A DNA stretch of 9,800 bases from an uncultured Collinsella sp. Its GTDB lineage: Bacteria > Actinomycetota > Coriobacteriia > Coriobacteriales > Coriobacteriaceae. Below are positions 1-6,613 of this stretch, one piece after another. Every line of letters starts with the position of its first letter. The stretch's first letter is position 1. A program made the translations under genes and the position numbers. The notes under the pieces were generated by a model that saw only the letters and a program-made list of their open reading frames with translations, was not told the origin of the DNA and did not search any database. The stretch spans positions 1 to 9,800 of the forward strand of contig URMZ01000043.1 in the NCBI GenBank assembly GCA_900549025.1. Reading direction: 5' to 3'.

Positions 1-17
1 GTAGCGGGTGGTTTAAA

Positions 18-38
18 GCTGGCCGCTGCGCGGCCAGC
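18..38. terminator. GC-rich hairpin, possible terminator
   Basis: A perfect 9-bp inverted repeat (18-26 with 30-38, arm GCTGGCCGC) closes a 3-nt loop. Read on the minus strand the stem is followed by CTTTAAACC, on the plus strand by GGACTAAAG, so neither side has a strong T-tract. It may end transcription of a gene left of the window or part of the minus-strand transcript from 858. The hairpin is certain, the role is inference. Confidence 0.4.
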
Positions 39-60
39 GGACTAAAGTCTTGAATTAGTT

Positions 61-201
61 CCGCCGTTCTACCGAACGGCGGGCTCGTTGACGCTGCGCG
101 GGCCGCATTCACGCCAATCTGACGTTCAATTTCGAGGGCGCGACCAGAAGGTCAGCGCCCTCTCATTTCACGTCACCTTGGCGCAAATGCGGCTCGCTCG
201 C
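61..201 (+). repeat. Two-hairpin structured repeat, copy 1
   Basis: Hairpin 1 is a perfect 8-bp stem (61-68 with 75-82). Hairpin 2 is a long interrupted stem spanning about 98-201. Its pairings are 98-109 with 186-197 (12 bp, one G-T), 112-117 with 178-183, 120-125 with 170-175 (TGACGT/ACGTCA), 134-141 with 155-162, and 142-145 with 150-153. The apical loop is AGAA (146-149) and A154 is bulged. The same architecture, with 57 of 64 bases identical in the core (116-179 versus 9619-9682), recurs at 9561-9704. Where the outer stem differs between copies, both arms change together, which points to selection on a folded RNA or single-stranded DNA form. No ORF is supported inside it. The shown strand is the one matching copy 2 downstream of larE; the transcribed strand is unknown. 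It could be a small RNA, a terminator-like element or a non-autonomous mobile repeat. Confidence 0.8.
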
Positions 202-239
202 TTTTGGCGACTGACATCGAATGAGCCACTGTCTTGGGC

Positions 240-268
240 AGCTAAAAAAGCCCCGTCCCAAATTAGCT
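240..268 (-). repeat. Stem-loop repeat R1 (GGGACGGG core), possible terminator
   Basis: Arms AGCTAA (240-245) and TTAGCT (263-268) flank a centre that reads TTTGGGACGGGGCTTTTTT on the minus strand. The layout of arm, GGGAC-RGG core, T-rich stretch and complementary arm resembles the elements at 4357, 6537 and 9738, though the arm sequence is unrelated. It lies 15 bp past the stop codon of the minus-strand gene ending at 283, with a T-run in that gene's sense strand, so it may also end its transcript. Family membership is less sure than for the other copies. Confidence 0.45.
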
Positions 269-282
269 ACCCCACTCGTAAC

Positions 283-858
283 TTATATTGACGTCGCCGT
301 TGTCGTCGTTTCGTTCGTCTGGGTCGTTTCGGCGTCGTTACCTTGCTCGCCTTCGTCCTTTTGAGCATCTGCGATGGTGGAGGCCGCCGCAACGATACCA
401 CGCTGGGGCGCGACGCCTGTCTGGGTCTGAGCGCCCTCGATAACTTCTGTGCCTGCATGCGCGAGCTCGGGCGATTTAAACACTGCGTCCAAGTTGGCGC
501 CACCGCCGGCGTAGCCAAGCGCAGCGAGTGCGATGACGATCACTGCAACGACGGCCACGATCGGAACATAACGATGCCAACCAGCCGGATTGAGTCCACT
601 GCGGCGAGCCGCCCCGCGGCTGATGTAACCGAGCGTTCCGTCGTGCTTGAGCTTTGAGCCCACCACGCGTTTGCGGCCCCACAGCGAGGACTCTGCCTGC
701 ATTGCCAAGCGGGCGCTTGCCGAAGGATAGCCGTATTTAGTGCGCTTGAACGAGCCATCAAACCCCGAGGCGTGTTTGCCCCACGTCACCGATGTCGTGC
801 GTCGGTTGACCGGCGCGGCACTCCGCCTTCTGCGGCTCGGTTTTGAAGTCTCAGCCAT
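283..858 (-). CDS. Hypothetical single-pass membrane protein
   Basis: A protein of 191 residues that I do not recognise. Residues 1-95 are strongly basic (RRRR at 9-12, many further Arg and Lys) and rich in Ser and Gly. One hydrophobic segment spans about 97-117 (VPIVAVVAVIVIALAALGYA). The rest is acidic and low in complexity, ending in a Thr/Glu/Asn-rich tail (170-190). The positive-inside rule predicts a cytoplasmic N-terminus and an exported C-terminus. There is no signal peptide, catalytic motif or lipobox. I chose the ATG at 858 because GAGGG lies just upstream (862-866, a short 3-nt spacing). The longer frame's GTG at 912 would overlap the predicted -10 box. The gene has its own promoter 45 bp upstream and follows the regulator gene ending at 943. 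A DNA- or wall-associated role would be a guess. Confidence 0.75.
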   Translation of the reverse strand: MAETSKPSRRRRSAAPVNRRTTSVTWGKHASGFDGSFKRTKYGYPSASARLAMQAESSLWGRKRVVGSKLKHDGTLGYISRGAARRSGLNPAGWHRYVPIVAVVAVIVIALAALGYAGGGANLDAVFKSPELAHAGTEVIEGAQTQTGVAPQRGIVAAASTIADAQKDEGEQGNDAETTQTNETTTTATSI

Positions 859-902
859 ATGCCCTCGCACGCCGTAACCAAATCGAAACAATAACGCTTT
901 GG

Positions 903-931
903 ACTGTAGCACACGCGTCGCGCGCGGTCAC
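903..931 (-). promoter_or_regulatory. Predicted sigma70-type promoter for the 283-858 gene
   Basis: On the minus strand the -35 box is GTGACC (926-931, 4/6 to TTGACA), followed by a 17-bp spacer and the -10 box TACAGT (903-908). The TG preceding it makes an extended -10 (TGCTACAGT). This closely resembles the TGCTACAAT of the lacI promoter in this window. Transcription would start near 896, giving a leader of about 38 nt to the ATG at 858. Confidence 0.5.
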
Positions 932-942
932 GGGCGCCTCGC

Positions 943-2160
943 TCAACGGTCATCGTCCTTCAGCAAGCGCCACAGCGTTGTACGGCTTATGCCCAGTACC
1001 TCCGCCGCACGGGTTCGGTTGCCGTGGAGATGATCTACAACCAGATGCGCGATATCTCGCTCGGTATCGGCCAGCGGTCGCAGGATATACAGGTCGCTTT
1101 CGAGCGTCGGGGCGCCAAAGGCTGCGGTCTTAATCACGTCCTCTTGGGCGAGCACTTCCTCCGCCACAGCGCGGTCCACCGCGCCCGCCCCCACCAATAT
1201 ATACAGTCGTTCCGAGACCTCGCGGAGCTGCAGATAATTGCGCGGCCAGCGGTAAGCATCGAGCGTCTTCGTCGCCGCGGAAGACAGCGTGGGCGCTGCC
1301 GTCCCAAATGCGTCAGCGAGATATTCCAAATAGCGCGCAACCTTCGTCGACGCGGCTCCCTGCTCGGCGATTGCCGGCGCCACGCTCACCGCACAGGCGA
1401 AGCGCTCGGTCACAAAGGCGGCTTGATCACTTTCGCTGCCGCCCGGCATGTCATTCGCTGTCAGCACCACATGGCAGCGCGTCGCCAACGCGGTGTCGGT
1501 CATCGTGGAGACCAGCTCGCGGAGGCGCTGGGGGCCAACCGCGTTCCAGCCCTCAATGCAAAGGGTCAGCCCCGTTTGGAACAACGGCGATTCGGCGCTT
1601 TTGAGCACATGGCGCCAACCGCGATCGGTGAGTTCATCGAGCGCGATGGAAACAAAGGGCTGATCGGCAAAAGGACCGTCCAGATAGAGGCGCTTGGCGA
1701 TCTCGACCTGACCCGCTCCCAGCTCGCCCTCGAGCATAAGGGGCACACCGCGCGCGTAGCTCTCGGCAACCGGCGCAGCCACCGAGGCCGCCCCCTCAAC
1801 GATGCCGTACGCGCTCGATTCGTAGCGGGCCTCAACCTCGTCGGCGTTGAGCCACTCGATGCCCGAATGCGCCGCGGCGCCGCGCACCTCGCGGACCACG
1901 ACGGCCCAAAGGCCCCCGCCCTCTTTGTCGGTAGGGCGAACGGTCAGGCTCAGGCGCGTACCCGCACGCCCCATAACAAGACGCGCGCCGTCTCCTATAC
2001 GGTCGAGGCGTTCGGCAACAAAAGCCGCCACATCCCGCTCAAGCGCCGCGTCATTCATGGTCGAGATCGCGACGTCCCCACGCGCATCGATTGCCAATGC
2101 CGATGCCCCGGCAGCAGCTAGGGCATCGGTCAAGATGTTCAGCTTGGCATCGCTATCCAT
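943..2160 (-). CDS. Fis-type HTH regulator with degenerate NtrC-like AAA+ domain
   Basis: The 405-residue protein has the outline of an enhancer-binding protein. It has an N-terminal sensory-like region (1-110), an AAA+-like module (about 112-325) and a C-terminal Fis-type HTH (about 366-403, GNRTRAAEVLGISRTTLWRLL). The AAA+ part keeps recognisable landmarks: GELGAGQVEIA (145-155) at Walker A, CIEGWN (201-206) at Walker B, VVLTAND (231-237) like sensor I, and WPRN (305-308) like the WPGN motif. Key residues are missing. The Walker A Lys is Gln151, the Walker B Asp-Glu is Glu-Gly, and no GAFTGA loop for sigma54 contact is present. It therefore probably does not remodel sigma54 polymerase and may act as a ligand-responsive DNA-binding protein, as TyrR does. 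The start at 2160 has CAGGGGC upstream. An in-frame start at 2361 is rejected because it would run through promoter and dyad sequences. The nearest candidate target besides itself is the exporter gene upstream. Confidence 0.85.
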   Translation of the reverse strand: MDSDAKLNILTDALAAAGASALAIDARGDVAISTMNDAALERDVAAFVAERLDRIGDGARLVMGRAGTRLSLTVRPTDKEGGGLWAVVVREVRGAAAHSGIEWLNADEVEARYESSAYGIVEGAASVAAPVAESYARGVPLMLEGELGAGQVEIAKRLYLDGPFADQPFVSIALDELTDRGWRHVLKSAESPLFQTGLTLCIEGWNAVGPQRLRELVSTMTDTALATRCHVVLTANDMPGGSESDQAAFVTERFACAVSVAPAIAEQGAASTKVARYLEYLADAFGTAAPTLSSAATKTLDAYRWPRNYLQLREVSERLYILVGAGAVDRAVAEEVLAQEDVIKTAAFGAPTLESDLYILRPLADTERDIAHLVVDHLHGNRTRAAEVLGISRTTLWRLLKDDDR

Positions 2161-2182
2161 GATTTGCCCCTGTCTGCAGCGA

Positions 2183-2206
2183 CGTGCAACCGCCGGCGGT
2201 CGCACG
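2183..2206. promoter_or_regulatory. 24-bp near-perfect dyad, likely operator
   Basis: Arms CGTGCAACCGCC (2183-2194) and GGCGGTCGCACG (2195-2206) are complementary at 11 of 12 positions with no spacer. The dyad lies 23-46 bp upstream of the regulator ATG at 2160 and downstream of the predicted -10 box, where a bound protein would block transcription. Fis-type HTH proteins bind as dimers to such symmetric sites, so autoregulation is a natural reading. A leader hairpin is the alternative. Confidence 0.55.
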
Positions 2207-2210
2207 ACCG

Positions 2211-2248
2211 AGTGTTTCAAAATTGAACGATAATGTTCACCAAACACT
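2211..2248. promoter_or_regulatory. Second nested dyad upstream of the Fis-type regulator
   Basis: AGTGTTT (2211-2217) is complementary to AAACACT (2242-2248). Nested inside, TGAAC (2224-2228) is complementary to GTTCA (2235-2239). The centres differ by 2 bp, so this may be two overlapping protein sites instead of one hairpin. It overlaps the predicted -10 box (2246-2251) and the start-site region, a typical repressor position. Confidence 0.45.
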
Positions 2249-2275
2249 ATAGGGTCTGCGGCACCTTCTTGCGAA
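2246..2275 (-). promoter_or_regulatory. Predicted promoter for the Fis-type regulator
   Basis: On the minus strand the -35 box is TTCGCA (2270-2275, 4/6), the spacer 18 bp, and the -10 box TATAGT (2246-2251, 5/6). The leader to the ATG at 2160 would be about 80 nt and contains both dyads. Confidence 0.4.
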
Positions 2276-2285
2276 TATATGAATT

Positions 2286-2373
2286 GCCCCGCATCGCCAT
2301 CCTGGCGGGGCGATAAGAGCTCTTCGGGACCTATCAACCTGCGGACAAGCCATACCCGCAAGAGCTCCTATCG
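2286..2373 (-). terminator. Tandem hairpins after the exporter gene
   Basis: Hairpin A pairs 2311-2328 with 2355-2373. It is an 18-bp stem with one G-T pair and a single bulged base (2359), enclosing a 26-nt loop. Hairpin B pairs GCCCCGC (2286-2292) with GCGGGGC (2305-2311), abutting A. Both lie 54-141 nt past the exporter stop codon in its direction of transcription and just before the next promoter, so termination is plausible. Neither is followed by a good T-tract. The unusually long stem A could instead be a regulatory RNA or an RNase-processed 3' end. With the promoter and dyads, it accounts for most of this 266-bp intergenic stretch; nothing else is evident in 2374-2426. Confidence 0.45.
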
Positions 2374-2426
2374 CTCCACCGTGAGAATGCGCTCACCAGC
2401 AACCAGTACGCAAATAAGCTACTTCT

Positions 2427-3461
2427 CTACCAGATTCCCAGCACGTGCTGCATTCCTAAACTCATGCACGCAATGCCAATCCAGCAGCAAAAGCCCAATG
2501 CGATGGGCTTGCCGCCTTTTTTGACCAGCTCGACGATATCGGTATTAAAACCAATAGCCGCCATGGCCATCACAATAAAGAACTTCGACAGCTCCTTGAT
2601 GGGCGCCGTAAAGGACGCGGGAAGCTGAAGCACCGTGGTGATTACGCTCGCCAGCACAAAGAACAGCACAAACATGGGAAACGCGCGTTTAAGCGAGAAC
2701 GTGCTTTTGGCGTCGCCTCCGGCCTTGCGTGCCAGATGCATCTGCCAGCACGCGAGGACCAACGTGATGGGAATGATGGCCAGCGTCCTGGTGAGCTTGA
2801 CCACCGTGGCGCTCTCGAGCACATTAGCGCCGGGATGCATGCTGTCCCAAGCGCTCGCCGCAGCCGTTACGGACGAGGTGTCGTTGATGGCGGTGCCGGC
2901 AAACAGGCCAAAGCCCTCGTTGGTCAGCCCGAGCATGCCGCCGAGCGTCGGAAACACGAGCGCCGCGATAACGTTAAACAGGAAGATGACCGAAATGGCC
3001 TGGGCAATCTCGCGATCGTCGGCATCGATGACGGGTGCGGTCGCGGCGACGGCAGAACCGCCGCAAATCGACGAACCCACACCCACAAGCGTCGCAATCT
3101 TGCTCGGCACGTTCATGACGCGGCAGAGCACGAAGGCGATGACAAGCGAGGTCGAGATCGTCGCCACGATAATCGGCAGCGACTGGGCGCCCTTGGACAG
3201 AATCTGGGAGAGGTTCATGCCAAAGCCAAGCAGGATAACCGCGTACTGCAAGACTTTTTTGGACGTATAGGTGACGCCGGCGGCGAGCTGATCGCGACGA
3301 TTCTTGGGAAAGACGAGCGCCAGGACCATGCCAAAGAGGATGGCAAATACCGGCCCGCCGACCACCTCGATTTGTTTGCCGAGCAACGTCGCGGGGATAG
3401 CGATGATCAGGCAGAACAAGACGCCCTTCCAGCGCTCGCGTACGATATTCGCCAGTTGCAT
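2427..3461 (-). CDS. YeiH-family putative sulfate exporter
   Basis: An integral membrane protein of 344 residues, the usual length for the UPF0324/YeiH family (putative sulfate exporters). About ten hydrophobic helices can be seen (for example 14-27, 36-51, 70-86, 95-113, 155-175, 225-240, 262-280, 293-305, 318-335). Family signatures are GVGSSICGGSAVAA (127-140), GTAINDTSSVTAA (189-201) and KLTRTLAIIP (222-231). The proposed role is export of sulfate or a related sulfur oxyanion. This is inferred from homologues linked to sulfonate breakdown and sulfur-regulator genes; the substrate here is not shown. The start at 3461 has a good site, GAAGGAAT, about 6 nt upstream. The gene is divergent from a GntR/FadR-type regulator (163 bp apart), which is the most likely controller. 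It is followed by tandem hairpins and a separate promoter, so it is probably monocistronic. Confidence 0.9.
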   Translation of the reverse strand: MQLANIVRERWKGVLFCLIIAIPATLLGKQIEVVGGPVFAILFGMVLALVFPKNRRDQLAAGVTYTSKKVLQYAVILLGFGMNLSQILSKGAQSLPIIVATISTSLVIAFVLCRVMNVPSKIATLVGVGSSICGGSAVAATAPVIDADDREIAQAISVIFLFNVIAALVFPTLGGMLGLTNEGFGLFAGTAINDTSSVTAAASAWDSMHPGANVLESATVVKLTRTLAIIPITLVLACWQMHLARKAGGDAKSTFSLKRAFPMFVLFFVLASVITTVLQLPASFTAPIKELSKFFIVMAMAAIGFNTDIVELVKKGGKPIALGFCCWIGIACMSLGMQHVLGIW

Positions 3462-3526
3462 ATGGGATTCCTTCTTTCTATTTCACGTTTGCGACGGCTT
3501 ATGATACGGCAACATTGAGCACAGCC

Positions 3527-3540
3527 TTGCGTAAACACAA
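3527..3540. promoter_or_regulatory. Short dyad in the exporter/GntR divergent region
   Basis: TTGCG (3527-3531) and CACAA (3536-3540) form a near dyad with a 4-bp centre, pairing 4 of 5 positions. It is of the size and symmetry FadR-type GntR proteins bind and sits mid-way between the two divergent starts. A CATAAT box (3606-3611, plus) and a TATCAT box (minus strand, about 3501-3506) are possible -10 elements, without convincing -35 partners. The evidence is weak. Confidence 0.25.
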
Positions 3541-3624
3541 ACTAAGATGCCGCAATGGTTCTCAGGCAACAGCCGAATTACCCACCGCGGAAAGCTGATT
3601 CGCGGCATAATTAACAACTGACAT

Positions 3625-4356
3625 ATGAGTGTGATAGAACAGTTGCGAGGCGCTATGGAAGAATCGATGCACGTTGGCGAGCAGGAAATGAGCCTACAGG
3701 ACCAGTCCTACCACACCATTCGACGCAAAATCGTTTACCTGGACTACAAGCCGGGCGAAAAACTGGGCGTCAAGCAGCTTTGCGACGACTTGGATATGGG
3801 GCGCACCCCTGTGCGCGAGGCACTGGTGCGTCTGGCGCAAGAGGGCCTGGTGCGCACCGTGCCCCAAAGCGGCACCTATGTTTCGCCCATCAACCTCACC
3901 CTTGCCGAAAGCGCCTGCTATATTCGCGAACACCTTGAAAAGCAGGTGATTGTGGAGTGCTGCGCCCGCGCTACCTCGGCAGGCATCGAGCAGCTCGACC
4001 GAGCCATCGCGCTGCAGGAAAAGGCCATGGCCGAAGAGGATCGCATCGGATTCTTTTTAAGCGACAACCTCATGCACCGCATGATCTTTAGCATCGCGTG
4101 CCGCAGCACCGTGTGGTCATGGCTCGAGGAGACCAATGCCGACCTGGAGCGATTCCGCTGGCTGCGTGCCGCCACGCAGACGCTCGACAATCAGGAGACT
4201 GTTAACGAGCACAAGCAAATCCGCCGCGCCATCGCCGGTCGCGATCCTATCGAGGCGAGCTTTTTGGTCAGCAAGCACCTGCATATGATGTTTCGCAACC
4301 AGACCGAGGTCCTGGACCAGTTCCCCGAGTACTTCGAGACCAGCAAGCTCCGCTAA
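3625..4356 (+). CDS. GntR-family transcriptional regulator, FadR subfamily (FCD domain)
   Basis: A 243-residue regulator. A winged HTH covers about 25-90, with the typical GRTPVREAL (59-67) recognition region and SGTYVSPI (82-89) wing. An all-helical FCD ligand domain follows (about 95-225). Likely metal ligands of the FCD family are present: Asp147, His151, His196 (NEH) and His218. These bind Zn or Ni and help hold a carboxylate effector. It is divergent from the YeiH-type exporter and probably represses that gene in response to an organic acid or sulfonate-type metabolite; the ligand is unknown. The start is uncertain. ATG 3625 has no clear ribosome site and lies 14 nt after a possible -10 box. 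ATG 3655 follows GAGG (4-nt gap) and ATG 3667 follows GGAAG (5-nt gap), so the true protein may be 10-14 residues shorter. A stem-loop repeat begins at the base after the stop codon. Confidence 0.88.
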   Translation: MSVIEQLRGAMEESMHVGEQEMSLQDQSYHTIRRKIVYLDYKPGEKLGVKQLCDDLDMGRTPVREALVRLAQEGLVRTVPQSGTYVSPINLTLAESACYIREHLEKQVIVECCARATSAGIEQLDRAIALQEKAMAEEDRIGFFLSDNLMHRMIFSIACRSTVWSWLEETNADLERFRWLRAATQTLDNQETVNEHKQIRRAIAGRDPIEASFLVSKHLHMMFRNQTEVLDQFPEYFETSKLR

Positions 4357-4398
4357 CCTGCCAAATAGGGACAGGTTTATTTTGGCAGGTTTTATCTG
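4357..4398 (+). repeat. Stem-loop repeat R2 (GGGACAGG core)
   Basis: A perfect 9-bp stem, CCTGCCAAA (4357-4365) with TTTGGCAGG (4381-4389), encloses a loop containing AGGGACAGGTTTA. TTTTATCTG follows. The right half is shared with the elements at 6519-6569 (inverted) and 9738-9788. It starts directly after the GntR stop codon (4354-4356) and could serve as a weak terminator, as its 3' side is T-rich. Confidence 0.8.
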
Positions 4399-4406
4399 AG
4401 CAAATG

Positions 4407-4453
4407 CAACAAGGCCCGGCTCCGCCTGATGACGCGGAGTCGGGCCTTAGTTG
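4407..4453. terminator. Bidirectional terminator between GntR gene and glmS
   Basis: A 15-bp GC-rich stem (4411-4425 with 4434-4448, one G-T pair) with an 8-nt loop is extended by CAAC/GTTG (4407-4410 with 4450-4453). It lies between two convergent genes, 20 bp past the glmS stop on the minus strand. The T-tracts are poor on both sides (TTAGTTGTT on plus, TTGTTGCATTT on minus), but length, position and the extended A/T pairing support termination both ways. Confidence 0.75.
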
Positions 4454-4472
4454 TTAGGATGACGGAACTCGA

Positions 4473-6320
<1,848 letters not shown>

Positions 6321-6394
6321 AGGATAAATCCCTTCGTCCGCGTGACTGCAAAACGTCCACGCACATGGGGCGCTGAGACGTATAACGTTCGAGT

Positions 6395-6423
6395 ATTGTA
6401 CTCACGCAGGCGCAAGCTGATAT
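6395..6423 (-). promoter_or_regulatory. Tentative glmS promoter
   Basis: On the minus strand TACAAT (6395-6400) is a 5/6 match to the -10 consensus. With a 17-bp spacer the -35 position (6418-6423) reads ATATCA, only 3/6. The -10 lies within a small perfect palindrome, GAGTA-TTG-TACTC (6391-6403). A weak -35 next to the half-site cluster would suit a regulated promoter. Tentative. Confidence 0.35.
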
Positions 6424-6455
6424 ACCAGAAGTGGTATCTCAACTTGAATACCACT
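6421..6455. promoter_or_regulatory. Cluster of GGTAT half-sites upstream of glmS
   Basis: Three half-sites lie in 35 bp: TATACCA (6421-6427), AGTGGTAT (6430-6437) and ATACCACT (6448-6455). The first two form an inverted pair with a 4-bp gap (6-bp arms). The last two form a perfect 8-bp inverted repeat with a 10-bp gap. AGTGGTAT resembles the half-site of GntR/HutC amino-sugar regulators (NagR/DasR type), which fits glmS, but the spacing is unlike their compact sites. A regulator of that type is not seen in the window. Confidence 0.45.
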
Positions 6456-6470
6456 CGATACACACACCCC

Positions 6471-6505
6471 ACCACCACGAAGGGGACAGGCACCTTCGTG
6501 GTGGT
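6471..6505 (+). repeat. Stem-loop R3: perfect 13-bp hairpin with GGACAGG loop
   Basis: Arms 6471-6483 (ACCACCACGAAGG) and 6493-6505 are perfectly complementary around the 9-nt loop GGACAGGCA. Reading across the stem/loop junction gives GGGGACAGG, the core shared with the other stem-loops here, although the arm sequence is different. It lies between the divergent promoters of glmS and lacI, outside any gene. Confidence 0.75.
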
Positions 6506-6518
6506 CGCGCTGGCAACG

Positions 6519-6569
6519 GCGTTTCCCCAGATAAAACCTGCCAAAATAAACCTGTCCCTAATTGGCGGG
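6519..6569 (-). repeat. Stem-loop repeat R4 (GGGACAGG core), inverted copy
   Basis: On the minus strand, 41 bases (6519-6559) are identical to 9748-9788, covering the GGGACAGG core, the TTTTGGCAGG arm and the TTTTATCTGGGGAAACGC tail. The partner arm here is CCCGCCAA (6562-6569), pairing with TTGGCAGG (6537-6544) with one G-T. It lies immediately before the lacI -35 box (6572), 14 bp from stem-loop R3 and in opposite orientation to it. Confidence 0.8.
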
Positions 6570-6571
6570 TT

Positions 6572-6602
6572 TTGACACCTCGGGAGCGGGCGATGCTACA
6601 AT
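6572..6602 (+). promoter_or_regulatory. lacI-type gene promoter with consensus -35 and extended -10
   Basis: TTGACA (6572-6577, 6/6) is followed after 19 bp by TACAAT (6597-6602, 5/6). The TG preceding the -10 (TGCTACAAT) makes an extended -10, which would offset the long spacer. Transcription should begin near 6609, giving a leader of about 30 nt. Confidence 0.7.
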
Positions 6603-6613
6603 CTGGCTTGTAC

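Noticed and set aside
98..201. Integron attC site
   Set aside because: attC sites conserve the outer core boxes and vary in the centre; here the apical core is conserved and the outer stem varies, and no integrase or cassette is present.
88..291. 67-codon plus-strand open frame in the left gene-free region
   Set aside because: It runs through the long hairpin of the two-hairpin repeat, and its sequence is explained by structure, with no convincing ribosome site.
1024..2121. 365-codon plus-strand open frame opposite the Fis-type regulator
   Set aside because: Arg/Gly/His-rich translation without domains, antisense to a recognisable regulator; a frame artefact.
2161..2361. Extended N-terminus of the Fis-type regulator (start at 2361)
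   Set aside because: It would encode through the promoter, both dyads and a hairpin; the ATG at 2160 has a ribosome site and starts a normal-looking domain.
2736..3518. 260-codon plus-strand open frame opposite the exporter
   Set aside because: Charged, domain-free translation opposite clear YeiH-family motifs.
6321..6420. glmS ribozyme in the glmS leader
   Set aside because: Only about 75 nt lie between the predicted transcription start and the ATG, too short for the ribozyme. I see only a small hairpin (6340-6362) and none of the ribozyme core.
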